DNA of 64,000 bases from Staphylococcus marylandisciuri (lineage in GTDB: Bacteria; Bacillota; Bacilli; Staphylococcales; Staphylococcaceae). Position 1 is the stretch's first letter. Each line of letters opens with the position of its first letter. Where the stretch lies: positions 36,469-100,468 of the forward strand of contig NZ_JAOPKZ010000012.1 of the NCBI RefSeq assembly GCF_025519785.1, written 5' to 3'. Made by a program: the position numbers and the translations under genes. The notes under the pieces are model-generated. The model searched no databases. It was not told where the DNA came from and was given only the letters and a program-made list of their open reading frames with translations. Shown in pieces: positions 42,369-52,775 of the stretch.

Positions 42369-42683
42369 ATGTGTGAATACATTCAAGATATTGAAGTACA
42401 AAAGTTAGAGCGAATTACTGAAATTTTTAAATCTCTAAGTGATGGCACACGCTTACGTATCTTACATTTGTTATTGCAACAAGAATGTAGTGTGGGACAT
42501 ATCTCTCATACATTGGAAATTAGTCAATCTAACGTTTCACATCAACTGCGGATATTGAAACAAGCACATCTCGTAAGAGCACGTAGAGACGGTCAATCTA
42601 AGATTTATCAAATTGACGACGATCATGTTAAGACACTGTTACAACAAGCATTAAATCACGTATCACATCATCAGGAGGGATAG
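42369..42683 (+). CDS. czrA: ArsR/SmtB-family zinc/cobalt-sensing repressor
   Basis: 104-residue winged-helix repressor that lets the exporter be made when Zn or Co is in excess. The recognition helix lies in 'HTLEISQSNVSHQLRILKQAH' (about residues 44-64). The C-terminal helix has the alpha5 metal ligand pattern Asp and His ('DDDHVKTLL', then 'NHVSHH'). It is followed two bases later by czrB in the same operon. Confidence 0.94.
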   Translation: MCEYIQDIEVQKLERITEIFKSLSDGTRLRILHLLLQQECSVGHISHTLEISQSNVSHQLRILKQAHLVRARRDGQSKIYQIDDDHVKTLLQQALNHVSHHQEG

Positions 42684-42684
42684 T

Positions 42685-43644
42685 ATGTCCGAACACGCAC
42701 ACCACCATCACTCTCACGTCCATACTAATAATAAAAAGGTCCTCATCTTTAGCTTTATTCTCATTAGTTGTTTCATGGTGATTGAAATTGCGGGCGGGAT
42801 GATAGCACAGAGTTTAGCCCTAGTTTCTGACGGTATTCACATGTTGAGCGATGCTATCTCATTAGGGGTAGCTCTTGTAGCCTTCATATATGGAGAGAAA
42901 CATCCGACCTTTCAAAATACATTTGGCTACCGCAGATTTGAAATACTCGCAGCTTTATTTAATGCGGTATTACTGATCGTCATTAGTATCTATATAGTGA
43001 TAGAGGCTATACAGCGCTTTATACATCCTACTTCCGTGCATTCTAACCAAATGTTTATCATTAGCTTTATCGGATTGATTATTAATATCGTTATCGCAGC
43101 GATAATGTTTAAGGGAAGTGATACTTCTCATAACCTTAATATGAAGGGCGCCTTTCTACACGTGTTAGGTGACTTACTAGGTTCAGTTGGCGCTATGGTA
43201 GCGGCAGTAATCATATGGCTCTTAGGTTGGAATTGGGCCGACCCAGTGATGAGTATCATCATGTCATTAATTATTTTAAAGAGCGCTTGGACTGTAATGA
43301 AATCCTCCATTAATATACTTATGGAAGGTACTCCACACAATGTTAAACTCGAGCAAATTATTGCTGCTATCACTGAAGAGCGAGAGATAGAACAAGTACA
43401 TGACTGGCACCTATGGAGTATTTCCAGTGACGTTAACGCCTTAAGTTGTCATGCTGTGGTATCTTCTAGCCTAACAATGTCAGAAGCTGAATTATTATTA
43501 AAGAAAATAGAACATAAACTTGAGCATTTAAATGTACAACATGTAACAATTCAACTTGAAACAGATAATCATGATCACGAAGAAGCCCTTTTCTGTTCTA
43601 CTATGCATGGTACCACTTCAGCTGCTCATGCACACGAGCACTAG
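42685..43644 (+). CDS. czrB: CDF-family zinc/cobalt efflux transporter
   Basis: 319 residues with six membrane helices and an N-terminal histidine-rich tail 'SEHAHHHHSHVHTNNK'. The CDF transport site is seen in 'LVSDGIHMLSDAISLG' (helix 2) and 'GAFLHVLGDLLGSVGA' (helix 5), H/D pairs. The C-terminal cytosolic metal-sensing domain follows from residue 205. Exports Zn2+ or Co2+ in exchange for protons. Co-transcribed with czrA. Confidence 0.94.
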   Translation: MSEHAHHHHSHVHTNNKKVLIFSFILISCFMVIEIAGGMIAQSLALVSDGIHMLSDAISLGVALVAFIYGEKHPTFQNTFGYRRFEILAALFNAVLLIVISIYIVIEAIQRFIHPTSVHSNQMFIISFIGLIINIVIAAIMFKGSDTSHNLNMKGAFLHVLGDLLGSVGAMVAAVIIWLLGWNWADPVMSIIMSLIILKSAWTVMKSSINILMEGTPHNVKLEQIIAAITEEREIEQVHDWHLWSISSDVNALSCHAVVSSSLTMSEAELLLKKIEHKLEHLNVQHVTIQLETDNHDHEEALFCSTMHGTTSAAHAHEH

Positions 43645-43909
43645 CACTTATAGATAATATCAGCTAGGTGGTTGAGACTGATAAGCAAGAATAGTTATAA
43701 AGGCACGTAACGATACATCGCTTATATAATTCTTTGACGTAGCGCGTATAATGTGATGAAATCAAAAAGGTGAAGTGCTTAAACTGTATTTCTAACTACG
43801 ATTTATACAATCAATTATTATGCTATTACATTTTAAAATCCTCATTTATTTTAAAATGACAATTGTTTCTGGTATCGTGTTTATATCAGTAAAAAGGAGT
43901 GCTAAAGAG

Positions 43910-44839
43910 TTGTTTAATTTTCATAGATCAGCAATACGAAGTATCAAACCACAGAATCTTAAAGTGATAGGCTTGTCAGTTTTAAGTGCTATCATGATTT
44001 TAATTCTGCTTTTTGTTAGTAGTAAACTCATTGAAGAGGTTATGAGAAATGTCGAGATGACCATCATGCAAGCTCAAATCGGTGGCCAGAGTAATGGAAT
44101 GGGTAATATAGTGATTATCTTAATTGCGGCATTTATACTCATTTCTCTCTTATGGATTTTAATAGGCTATCCTATTTTCTCCAGCTTGGTATATTATATT
44201 TCTAAATCTATGAAGGATGAAAGCGTAAAAATAAGAGATGTCTTCTCTTCTTTCGCAAAGGAAAGATACCCTAAAGCGGTATTAACTGGTTTGAGTGCTC
44301 TAATCATTTTCATTCTCCTCTTAATCATTCGAGGAGTAGTAAGTTTTTTATATGCTAAGTTAAGAAATGCAATCTTCTCACATATGACAAATTCATTACA
44401 ATCATCAGATCATAGCCAAGGCTTCTTGATCACTATACAAATTACTGATAAAGTGATTGCATCTATCATTTCAACTGTGTTAATGCTATTCTTATTTATA
44501 ATCATTATAAACCTCACTTATTCATTTGTTAGTGATGTTAAACGCAGTGCTGGTACAAATATTAAGAATGCCTTTAGAAATATTAAAAACGGGCACAAAA
44601 CATGGTTCAAATTCTTTATTGGCTTATTGTTATTATGGTTAATCCCTATTATTCTGAACGATATAGTAGCACCATTATTAGGTATAGCGACTATGCATTC
44701 ATCGCAGAAGTTAGCTTTAATCATTGGAAGTGCGTTAAATATTATCTCAATATTAATAGAATTAGTTCTTATTTATTTAACTTTACTAGCCGTTACGCAT
44801 TATGCACACCGTCATGGTGAGAGACCTACTAAAGATTAA
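43910..44839 (+). CDS. Multi-pass membrane protein of unknown function
   Basis: 309 residues if the TTG at 43910 is the start (AAAGGAG ten bases upstream); an upstream in-frame ATG at 43820 lacks one. About six hydrophobic segments: residues 20-40, 75-100, 130-155, 190-215, 240-255 and 265-290, in a basic N-terminal context 'LFNFHRSAIRSIKPQNLKVI'. Resembles uncharacterised glycerophosphodiester- or stress-related membrane proteins of Firmicutes only in topology. I do not recognise the family. Confidence 0.7.
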   Translation: MFNFHRSAIRSIKPQNLKVIGLSVLSAIMILILLFVSSKLIEEVMRNVEMTIMQAQIGGQSNGMGNIVIILIAAFILISLLWILIGYPIFSSLVYYISKSMKDESVKIRDVFSSFAKERYPKAVLTGLSALIIFILLLIIRGVVSFLYAKLRNAIFSHMTNSLQSSDHSQGFLITIQITDKVIASIISTVLMLFLFIIIINLTYSFVSDVKRSAGTNIKNAFRNIKNGHKTWFKFFIGLLLLWLIPIILNDIVAPLLGIATMHSSQKLALIIGSALNIISILIELVLIYLTLLAVTHYAHRHGERPTKD

Positions 44840-44919
44840 TCTGATCTATAAACGCGTATCAAAATTTAACGCATGCAACACCTAAGAGATTATGGAACAT
44901 CATCCGTCCCCTAAAAAGG

Positions 44920-44971
44920 CGGGAGCGGGACAGAAATCTTTTTATTCAAATTAGATTCTGTCCCGCTCCCG
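44920..44971 (-). repeat. Module A hairpin repeat, inverted, between convergent genes
   Basis: CGGGAGCGGGACAGAAATCT, loop TTTTATTCAAATT and AGATTCTGTCCCGCTCCCG: a flipped copy with one base missing in the right arm. It lies between the membrane protein gene and the HAD gene, which converge. Confidence 0.9.
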
Positions 44972-45043
44972 TTCTTTATTTATACAATAAACCCTGTTAA
45001 GATATCATTTAATAAATATCAATATATTAAATTAACGAGGGCT

Positions 45044-45901
45044 CTATATGTTTAGAAGGTTATCTTCTAAATAATGAGCTGCTCCATCTTCCTCATTAGT
45101 CTTTGAAGTTATATCCCTTGTTAAAGCTTGAACTTCAGGTCTTGCATTTTTCATTGCTATCGTATAGTGAGCGAATTCAAACATAGAACGGTCGTTATCA
45201 CTATCACCTATTACTAAAGTTTCTTCTTGTTTAATATTAAAATAGTCAATCATTTCTGCAATAGCCGTCCCTTTATTCTTACCATATGCCATGGTCTCTG
45301 CATTAAAGCGCGAAGAGTTAGAAACTGAAATACCCAACGTCTTCTGTTCATTAATAAGGTCTGCTCTAAAACTTTCAATTCGCGATTGGTGTGAAGCAAA
45401 TAAGTATATTTTAGCAAATTCAATATCTGGCAACTGAGACACCCATCGTACTTTATCTTTCAAAGCATCTTTACGTGATGTCCACTCGCTTGTGCTCACT
45501 CCCCCTCTAGGTTCATCTCCATCAATCATCGTAGTTATCCATGCTTTGTCAGTGGTTAATATCATACGATCCCCCTCAAACGGAAAAACTTCATAATATA
45601 TATTATTTTCTTGTGCTCTTGTAACGATTTGATGAACCTTCTCAAGATTCAACGCATGTTTGAACACAACCGTTTGATTCACCTTACCCAGCGCCCCATT
45701 AGAACTGATGATACCGTCTACTGAGAAGTCAGAGGGTACTAAATACTTAATCTCATCATGCGAACGTCCTGTAGCTAGAAACACTTTATATCCCGTCTGT
45801 CTTAATTTATCTATAGTCTTAACCGTATAGTCGCTCGTTCTATTATTACTATGTAAGATGGTGCCATCCATATCTAAAAAGATTGCTTTCACGTTATCCA
45901 T
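45044..45901 (-). CDS. HAD-superfamily Cof-type phosphatase
   Basis: 285 residues of the HAD IIB (Cof/YwpJ/YxeH) group. The nucleophile motif is 'IFLDMDGTILHSNN' (Asp near residue 10), motif II 'LATGRSHDEIK', the cap lies at about 80-190 and motif IV is 'VIGDSDNDRSMFEFA' with the Mg2+ Asp pair. Broad sugar-phosphate or FMN-like phosphatase activity is typical; the natural substrate is not deducible. Confidence 0.92.
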   Translation of the reverse strand: MDNVKAIFLDMDGTILHSNNRTSDYTVKTIDKLRQTGYKVFLATGRSHDEIKYLVPSDFSVDGIISSNGALGKVNQTVVFKHALNLEKVHQIVTRAQENNIYYEVFPFEGDRMILTTDKAWITTMIDGDEPRGGVSTSEWTSRKDALKDKVRWVSQLPDIEFAKIYLFASHQSRIESFRADLINEQKTLGISVSNSSRFNAETMAYGKNKGTAIAEMIDYFNIKQEETLVIGDSDNDRSMFEFAHYTIAMKNARPEVQALTRDITSKTNEEDGAAHYLEDNLLNI

Positions 45902-46083
45902 TCTGATTACCTCCCGCTTGTATTTATTTTATTATCTCACTTAGTTCTCATCACCTCAATGCAGTGATATAGACTAGCGACGGAAGTGGGAGGTCATAGT
46001 CACTAATAACCCATGATTAACCGCTATTAAAACATACTAGGATTAGCGGCTGGGACATAATGGTCTTTGACTAGAGAGAAAAA

Positions 46084-46134
46084 GGGAGCGGGACAGAAAT
46101 CTTTTTATTCAAATTAGATTTCTGTCCTGCTCCC
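46084..46134 (-). repeat. Module A hairpin repeat, inverted, with a tail module
   Basis: GGGAGCGGGACAGAAATCT, inverted loop, AGATTTCTGTCCTGCTCCC. Preceded at 46051-46082 by GCTGGGACATAATGGTC and GACTAGAGAGAAA, the flipped form of the C-type tail seen near 26484, 61767 and 63386. Lies in the 386-base gap between the HAD gene and glmS. Confidence 0.9.
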
Positions 46135-46287
46135 AATGATTTTAGAGCCCATCTTAAATTGTAAGTACATAGTATTTAAGTGTCTAACAGAAATTTAATT
46201 GTCTTTAATTTCTCATATTCACAAAATACATAGCTCAAGTGCTGACTTAGCAATATCAAGTATAACGTGCTCAACCGACCTTATATA

Positions 46288-48093
46288 TTATTCTACTGTG
46301 ACTGACTTCGCTAAATTACGTGGTTTATCTACATCTAAATCACGATGTAAAGCTGCGTAGTAAGCTATGAGTTGTGTTACAACCACAGAAACGAGTGGTG
46401 TTAATAACTCATGAACTTGAGGGATAACATACGTATCGCCATCTTTCTCTAGTCCTTCCATAGCTATGACACACGTGTTAGCTCCGCGCGCAGCAACTTC
46501 TTTAACATTTCCTCGAATTGAATTATTAACATTTTCTTGAGTTGCTAACGCAACGACAGGTGTCCCTTCTTCAATTAAAGCGATAGTGCCATGCTTTAAT
46601 TCGCCACCAGCAAAGCCTTCAGCTTGAATGTAGGAAATTTCTTTTAACTTTAAAGCACCTTCTAAACTGACATTATAATCTATAGTGCGACCAATGAAGA
46701 AGGCATTACGCGTATCATCCATGAATTCTTTCGTGATCGCTTCCATCTTTTCCGCGTCATCTACAATAGCTTCAATGGCAGTCGTCACTTTAGCTAATTC
46801 TCTTAATAAGTCTACTTCAGCTTCTCTTCCATGTTCTTTAGCAACAATTTGTGAGAGTATAGATAGTACCGCTATCTGAGCTGTATAAGCTTTTGTAGAA
46901 GCTACAGCAATCTCAGGCCCTGCGTGAAGTAATAATGTATGATCTGCTTCACGTGACAATGTAGACCCAGACACATTCGTAACTGTTAACGATTTATGAC
47001 CAAGCTTTTTAGTCTCTACTAATACAGCTCGACTATCTGCAGTCTCTCCAGACTGAGAAATATATATAAATAGTGGTTTTTCAGAAAGTAACGGCATATT
47101 GTATACAAATTCAGAGGCTACGTGTACTTCAGTAGGTACACCTGCCCACTTTTCTATAAACTCTTTACCTACTAATCCAGCATGATAACTTGTACCTGCC
47201 GCGATGATATAAATGCGATCTGCAGCAGCTACATCATTGATGATATCTTTATCCATTTTAAGGTTGCCTTGCTCATCTTGATATTCTTGGATAATACGAC
47301 GCATAACTGCAGGTTGTTCGTGAATCTCTTTTAACATGTAGTGGTCATAAACACCTTTTTCAGCATCTGCAGCATCAATTTCAGCTGTATACGTCTCACG
47401 GTCTTGCTGATTTCCTTCAGCGTCTTTGATCACAACGCGATCGCGTTTAACAATAACAATTTCATGATCATGAATTTCTTTGTATTGGTTAGTAACAGGT
47501 AGCATCGCCAACGCATCAGAAGCGATGACATTGAAATCGTCTCCTACCCCAACAAGAAGTGGTGACTTGTTCTTAGCTACAAAGATAGTATCTTCATCTT
47601 CGCTATCAATTAGACCTAAGGCATAAGATCCTTCTAACATTGATACGACTTTCGTAAAGGCGTCTTCTGTCTTCAATCCTTCATTAGAGAAGTGCTCAAT
47701 TAGTTGCACTACAATTTCTGTATCAGTTTCTGAAAGGAAGTTGATATCCGCTAAATATTCAGCTCTTAATTCTTCATAGTTTTCAATAACGCCATTATGT
47801 ACTAAAGTGAAACGTCTTGACGCTGATTGATGAGGGTGCGCATTCTCATAATTTGGTACGCCGTGTGTCGCCCAACGCGTATGACCTATACCGAGCGTCC
47901 CATCAAAATCATTGCTGTCAGCTACTTCTCTTAAATCAGCTATTCTACCTTTTTCTTTAAACACTTTAGTTCCTTCGTCATTAGTTAACGCTATTCCAGC
48001 TGAATCATAGCCACGATATTCTAGTTTCTCCAAACCTTTCAGTAACAATTCTTTAGCATTATCATGCCCAATAAATCCCACAATTCCACACAT
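46288..48093 (-). CDS. glmS: Glutamine-fructose-6-phosphate aminotransferase
   Basis: Makes glucosamine-6-P, the entry to cell-wall precursors. 601 residues: N-terminal glutaminase with Cys2 in '[11 protein letters not shown]', and two SIS isomerase domains ('[20 protein letters not shown]', '[21 protein letters not shown]'), ending '[15 protein letters not shown]'. Controlled by its own leader ribozyme, annotated upstream. glmM, the next enzyme, lies 10 kb away in this window. Confidence 0.98.
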   Translation of the reverse strand: MCGIVGFIGHDNAKELLLKGLEKLEYRGYDSAGIALTNDEGTKVFKEKGRIADLREVADSNDFDGTLGIGHTRWATHGVPNYENAHPHQSASRRFTLVHNGVIENYEELRAEYLADINFLSETDTEIVVQLIEHFSNEGLKTEDAFTKVVSMLEGSYALGLIDSEDEDTIFVAKNKSPLLVGVGDDFNVIASDALAMLPVTNQYKEIHDHEIVIVKRDRVVIKDAEGNQQDRETYTAEIDAADAEKGVYDHYMLKEIHEQPAVMRRIIQEYQDEQGNLKMDKDIINDVAAADRIYIIAAGTSYHAGLVGKEFIEKWAGVPTEVHVASEFVYNMPLLSEKPLFIYISQSGETADSRAVLVETKKLGHKSLTVTNVSGSTLSREADHTLLLHAGPEIAVASTKAYTAQIAVLSILSQIVAKEHGREAEVDLLRELAKVTTAIEAIVDDAEKMEAITKEFMDDTRNAFFIGRTIDYNVSLEGALKLKEISYIQAEGFAGGELKHGTIALIEEGTPVVALATQENVNNSIRGNVKEVAARGANTCVIAMEGLEKDGDTYVIPQVHELLTPLVSVVVTQLIAYYAALHRDLDVDKPRNLAKSVTVE

Positions 48094-48319
48094 ACTTTAT
48101 TCCTCCAATAATTTGTAACAGCAAATATACAGCTAGACGAATAAGAAGCACCTTAAAATAAGACATCGATTGTACTATCCATGCCTTTTCATATATATAC
48201 GATGATACTCTTATAAGATACCGCTTCTTTAGCCATCGTCTAATCATCAATAGAGAGTGAGTAACTAAACTGTTACATAAATATTTATTGTTTGTGACTT
48301 GCTTATTAACTTTGTGCAC

Positions 48320-48500
48320 CGAGTCACCTCAATGTTTTGCTTAATAAGCTTACGAATGAGCCACTTCATCCGGGATAGCATCCGCCGATAATTCGATAAC
48401 TATCCTCCTCGTCTACAAATATTGACGACTTAACCTATTAAGATTTCTGTTCTTAAATCTTAAGTTATGGGCAAAGTTTCAATATTTGTACAGGCGCTTT
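48320..48500 (-). ncRNA. glmS ribozyme/riboswitch
   Basis: The GlcN6P-activated self-cleaving leader of glmS. On the minus strand the cleavage site is AAA|GCGCCTGTAC (between 48498 and 48497). The conserved core GACGAGGAGGATAGTTATCG runs at 48413-48394, followed by ATTATCGGCGGATGCTATCCC. The 3' P3/P4 helices extend to about 48320, roughly 225 bases before the glmS start. Cleavage exposes a 5' end that RNase J degrades, lowering GlmS. The 655-base gap to mtlA holds this plus the mtl control region. Confidence 0.95.
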
Positions 48501-48641
48501 GTATTATTTCTATTGCCTGTCCTCCTTTCTCATTACATTTTATTCTACATCTTTATAACTTGGTTTTGCAAACAATCGCATACACGTGCTACGAATATAT
48601 TTAACCTTATTATCAATTGGTAAACATAATACTTTATTTCA

Positions 48642-48668
48642 AATTTGTCACTTTCAATCTGACAAATT
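48642..48668 (+). promoter_or_regulatory. Putative MtlR operator upstream of mtlA
   Basis: AATTTGTCA-N9-TGACAAATT, a perfect 9-bp inverted repeat centred 94 bases before the mtlA ATG. Its position suits an activator site for the BglG-type regulator MtlR encoded in the operon, and Bacillus mtl promoters carry similar TTGTCA/TGACAA arms. A weak -35/-10 pair (TTGTTT...TATATC) follows near 48697. Confidence 0.6.
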
Positions 48669-48748
48669 CGCATCTAGTTCTTATTGTGTACCCTCTTGTT
48701 TACATTTTAAAATGAATTATATCCTATTTTTGAAAAAGAGGTGCAATT

Positions 48749-50281
48749 ATGTCACAAACTCAACAACAAGAAAAGAAAGGTCTCGGCCGTCAAATTCAGT
48801 CATTTGGATCTTTCCTAAGCAGTATGATTATGCCTAATATCGGAGCATTTATTGCTTGGGGTTTTATTGCATCAATATTTATTCCAGGTGGTTGGTGGCC
48901 TAATAAGGAATTAGGAAGCTTATCGGATCCAATGATCAAATACCTCATTCCACTACTCATAGCTTTTAGCGGAGGACGACTGCTTCATGACATACGTGGT
49001 GGAATTATCGCAGCTGTGTCGACTATGGGAGTCATCGTTGCTCTTCCCAACACACCTATGCTTTTAGGCGCTATGATTATAGGCCCTCTCGTCGGTTGGC
49101 TCATGAAAAAGACTGACCAATTTATTCAATCTCGGACACCTCAAGGTTTCGAGATGTTGTTCAACAACTTCTCTGCTGGTATATTAGGCTTTATTATGAC
49201 TATTATTAGCTTTGTAGTTATTGCGCCAATCATGAAGCTAATTATGCACATATTATCCGTACTTGTAGGTTCTTTGGTACACGCACATCTATTACCTATA
49301 GTCAGCATCATCGTTGAGCCAGCTAAGATCGTATTCTTAAACAATGCTATTAACCATGGCGTATTCACTCCTCTCGGTGCAGACCAATCAGCACAGGTAG
49401 GCAAATCGATTCTATATACTATTGAATCAAATCCAGGGCCTGGAATCGGAATTCTGATTGCTTACATGATCTTTGGTAAAGGCACGGCTAAAGCAACATC
49501 ATATGGTGCTGGTATTATTCAATTCCTAGGTGGGATTCACGAAATATACTTCCCTTACGTTTTAATGCGCCCTTTACTTTTCATTGCTGTCATCTTAGGT
49601 GGTATGACTGGCGTAGCTACCTATTCTTTATTTGACTTTGGATTTAAAAGTCCAGCGTCTCCTGGTTCATTTTTAGTTTACATAGTAAACACCCCTAGAG
49701 GAGAATATTTACCGATGTTGTTAGGCGTATTACTTGCCGCCATCGTTTCATTTATAGTTGCATCGTTAATTATGCGTTTCACTAAAGAACCCAAGCAGAG
49801 CATTGAAGCTGCAACAGCACAAATGGAAGCTACTAAAGGTAAACAGTCAAGCGTATCTTCTCAAATTACGGGAAGTAAAGAAGAAACAGATAGTAACTCT
49901 GATAACTCCTCTTCTATTGAACATAATCAACTTTCAAATAAAGAAGATCTAGTTTCAGAATATGATACTGAATCAGTTGAAGCACATGACTATAGCCACA
50001 TTAATCATGTCATCTTTGCTTGTGATGCCGGTATGGGTTCAAGTGCTATGGGCGCAAGTTTATTAAGAAATAAATTTAAAAAAGCTGGAATAGAAAATAT
50101 CGAAGTAACTAATACGGCTATCAATCAATTGACTTCTGACGCTCAACTTATCATTACGCAGAAAAAGCTAACCGCTCGTGCTATTAAACAAGCACCTCAA
50201 GCTATTCATATATCTGTGGATAATTTCTTAAATTCCCCACGGTACGAGGAATTATTAGAACGCTTTAAGACAGAGAATTAA
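48749..50281 (+). CDS. mtlA: PTS mannitol transporter subunit IICB
   Basis: Mannitol uptake with phosphorylation to mannitol-1-P. 510 residues: EIIC membrane domain (1 to about 345, beginning 'GRQIQSFGSFLSSMIMPNIGAFIAWG'; substrate motif 'GGIHEIYFPYVLMRP'), a long polar Ser/Gln/Glu linker of some 70 residues, then EIIB with the phospho-Cys in 'VIFACDAGMGSSAMGASLL' (near residue 425). IIA is the separate mtlF. The long linker is unusually rich in Ser/Asn. Confidence 0.95.
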   Translation: MSQTQQQEKKGLGRQIQSFGSFLSSMIMPNIGAFIAWGFIASIFIPGGWWPNKELGSLSDPMIKYLIPLLIAFSGGRLLHDIRGGIIAAVSTMGVIVALPNTPMLLGAMIIGPLVGWLMKKTDQFIQSRTPQGFEMLFNNFSAGILGFIMTIISFVVIAPIMKLIMHILSVLVGSLVHAHLLPIVSIIVEPAKIVFLNNAINHGVFTPLGADQSAQVGKSILYTIESNPGPGIGILIAYMIFGKGTAKATSYGAGIIQFLGGIHEIYFPYVLMRPLLFIAVILGGMTGVATYSLFDFGFKSPASPGSFLVYIVNTPRGEYLPMLLGVLLAAIVSFIVASLIMRFTKEPKQSIEAATAQMEATKGKQSSVSSQITGSKEETDSNSDNSSSIEHNQLSNKEDLVSEYDTESVEAHDYSHINHVIFACDAGMGSSAMGASLLRNKFKKAGIENIEVTNTAINQLTSDAQLIITQKKLTARAIKQAPQAIHISVDNFLNSPRYEELLERFKTEN

Positions 50282-50308
50282 ATTATTTTCTAAAAAGGGG
50301 GGACAGCA

Positions 50309-52333
50309 ATGCTATTGAGTAAAAGAGAAAAAGATATTCTTAAAATCTTTCTAACCTACAACCATCAATTCATCACAATTTATGACATAGCACAATCACT
50401 AGCTGTATCCTCTCGAACGATTCATCGTGAACTCAAGCATTTAGAACATACTTTAGCTCCCTTAGGTATAGAACTAAAGCGTGTAACTCGTAAAGGTATC
50501 AAACTCAATGCTTCTGAATTTGCGATTAAACAACTTGAAACGCTGATTAGCGAGCAACAACCCTCTGAATTATCTAATGAAGAACAAAAGGTAATTATAT
50601 TATATGCATTGATTCAAGCTACAGATCCTATAAAGCAATACAGTTTAGCCCATGAAATAGGAGTATCAACTCAAGCATTATCTAAGTTGCTCGACGAACT
50701 TGAACGCGATTTAAACACTTATGAGCTTACTTTACAGCGTAAACGTGGTTTAGGTCTTATTCTGAGTGGACCTGAATCAAAGAAACGTGAATTGCTTAGT
50801 TCATGGATGGTTAACAACTTAAGTAGTACCAGTGTCTATTCTGTCATTGAAAACCATTTCGTTTATCAATCGTTGACTCAAACACAATTAAATATGGTAG
50901 ATATTGACAAAATATTTAAAATTGAGCGTATCCTCATGGATTATTTAGAACCGCTCCCATATACATTAATGGAAGCGAGTTACATTAACCTGACCATCCA
51001 TATAGTACTAAGTGTTGACCGAATGCAGAAAGGAAACTATGTTGCTCTAAATGAAAGTATGTATAGTCAGGTTAAAGACACTAAGGAATTCAGCGTTGCT
51101 AAAGACATAGCTAAACATCTTGAAACCACATATAAAGTTAAATTTAATAAAGCAGAACTTACCTTTATTACTATTCATCTCCGAGGCGCTAAGCGTAAAG
51201 AAACTACTGAAGATAGCGATAGAGAGCTGCAGCATATTAACTCACTAATTGAATTAGTAGGAAAGTATACTGAGCAACGTTTTACAGAAGTTCATTCACT
51301 AGTGGAAGGTTTAAGACTACATCTCGTTCCTGCAATGAATAGATTAGAAGCAAACATCGAAACTTTTAATCCCCTGACAGATATGATTAAAAATAAATAT
51401 CACCGACTTTTTACTAGCGTAAGGAAAGCAGTTCGTCAGTTATGGCCTGATTTTCACTTTCCAGATAGTGAGATAGCATTTATCGTCCTTCATTTTGGAG
51501 GCTCTATCCGCCAACAAGAAAATAATAAATTAAATATTTTAGTCGTCTGTAGTAGTGGCATCGGTACAAGCCGCCTATTATCTACGCGGTTGCAACAGGC
51601 TTTCCCTTTAATAATTAATACTGTTCAAAGCTCAGTAGGTGATCTTTCTCAACTAGATTTAAATCAATATGACGCAATTATTTCAACAGTTAATCTAGAT
51701 ATCAATCAACCTTACTTAACTGTTAACCCACTGTTACCACAACCTGACATTAAACAAGTAGCTCAGTTTCTTAATATAGACACTGCTACTCAGACTAGTG
51801 CCATAGCTAATCAACCCAAATTAGAGTTAGAGGCTCCCCTCGTCGAAACTGCTCTGGATAAGATTAAAAGTGGTTTATTATTAATAGAAAATAGTTATAT
51901 TGAGCATGTAGATATAGCGGATTGGATTGAACACTTAACAAATGCACTCACTAACAAAGCCATGATTCAAGACCGAGAATCATTCGTTGAAGTGCTGAAA
52001 GGACGTCAGATGGAGCGAGGTTATACGCTAGATCCCTACCCTCTAGCTTTGCCTCATTTAAAACACAAGATGATCAAACAACCCGTGATGATTATCTCTA
52101 TACTACAAACGCCTATCAAGCTTTCACCTCACAATGGTGTGCCGATTAAATATATAATCAGCATCTTTATACCCGATGATGACGCTTTAGCTCATATAAT
52201 AAGTGAACTAACGAGTGAGCTATTTATTTATCTTGAAGACCTAGATTCTATGATGAAACAACCGGAGAAATTACTTAACATCTTAAAGCAAAAATATTTA
52301 CTAATGTTAAAACAAACTTTAGATTCGGAGTGA
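50309..52333 (+). CDS. mtlR: Mannitol operon transcriptional activator MtlR
   Basis: 674-residue BglG/LicR-type activator controlled by PTS phosphorylation. Order: N-terminal winged HTH ('[21 protein letters not shown]', about residues 24-44), second HTH, PRD1 (about 185-290), PRD2 (about 300-400, His in '[11 protein letters not shown]'), a EIIB-Gat-like domain with Cys in '[19 protein letters not shown]' (about 413) and a C-terminal EIIA-Mtl-like domain with '[11 protein letters not shown]' (His phosphorylation site). Phosphorylation of PRD2 activates, of the EIIB Cys inactivates, in other bacilli. Confidence 0.93.
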   Translation: MLLSKREKDILKIFLTYNHQFITIYDIAQSLAVSSRTIHRELKHLEHTLAPLGIELKRVTRKGIKLNASEFAIKQLETLISEQQPSELSNEEQKVIILYALIQATDPIKQYSLAHEIGVSTQALSKLLDELERDLNTYELTLQRKRGLGLILSGPESKKRELLSSWMVNNLSSTSVYSVIENHFVYQSLTQTQLNMVDIDKIFKIERILMDYLEPLPYTLMEASYINLTIHIVLSVDRMQKGNYVALNESMYSQVKDTKEFSVAKDIAKHLETTYKVKFNKAELTFITIHLRGAKRKETTEDSDRELQHINSLIELVGKYTEQRFTEVHSLVEGLRLHLVPAMNRLEANIETFNPLTDMIKNKYHRLFTSVRKAVRQLWPDFHFPDSEIAFIVLHFGGSIRQQENNKLNILVVCSSGIGTSRLLSTRLQQAFPLIINTVQSSVGDLSQLDLNQYDAIISTVNLDINQPYLTVNPLLPQPDIKQVAQFLNIDTATQTSAIANQPKLELEAPLVETALDKIKSGLLLIENSYIEHVDIADWIEHLTNALTNKAMIQDRESFVEVLKGRQMERGYTLDPYPLALPHLKHKMIKQPVMIISILQTPIKLSPHNGVPIKYIISIFIPDDDALAHIISELTSELFIYLEDLDSMMKQPEKLLNILKQKYLLMLKQTLDSE

Positions 52334-52340
52334 TACTATA

Positions 52341-52775
52341 ATGAGTAAAATGTTTAGTAACGAAAATATTTATATTAATCAAACTATTAAAGATCAAAAT
52401 GAAGCGATAGAAAAAGCAGGCCAAGTCCTTGTAAAGAGCGGTGCTGTTACACCTAACTACGTCGCTGCAATGAAGGAACGTGAACAACTCGTTTCTACGT
52501 TTATGGGTAATGGACTTGCTATCCCGCATGGTACCGATGAAGCTAAAAGTGAAGTCATCCACTCAGGTCTGTCTTTACTTCAAATTCCTGACGGTATAGA
52601 TTGGAACGGTGAGACGGTTAAAGTAGTAGTTGGAATTGCAGGAAAAGACGGTGAACATTTAGACCTCTTATCTAAGATTGCAATTACCTTTAGTGAAGAA
52701 GAGAACGTGGATCGTATTGTGAACGCTCAATCTGCTGAAGAAATCAAACAAGTTTTTGAGGAGGCAGAAGCATAA
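52341..52775 (+). CDS. mtlF: PTS mannitol transporter subunit IIA
   Basis: 144-residue EIIA-Mtl that passes phosphate from HPr to the IIB domain of MtlA. The phosphorylated His is in '[17 protein letters not shown]' (near residue 61). Standalone protein as in S. carnosus and S. aureus, ending one base into the start of mtlD (overlapping stop/ATG). Confidence 0.96.
   Translation: MSKMFSNENIYINQTIKDQNEAIEKAGQVLVKSGAVTPNYVAAMKEREQLVSTFMGNGLAIPHGTDEAKSEVIHSGLSLLQIPDGIDWNGETVKVVVGIAGKDGEHLDLLSKIAITFSEEENVDRIVNAQSAEEIKQVFEEAEA

Noticed and set aside
48062..48319. 85-residue minus-strand ORF upstream of glmS
   Set aside because: It lies in the 3' part of the glmS leader and the glmS start region, out of frame; the ribozyme explains the conserved sequence nearby.
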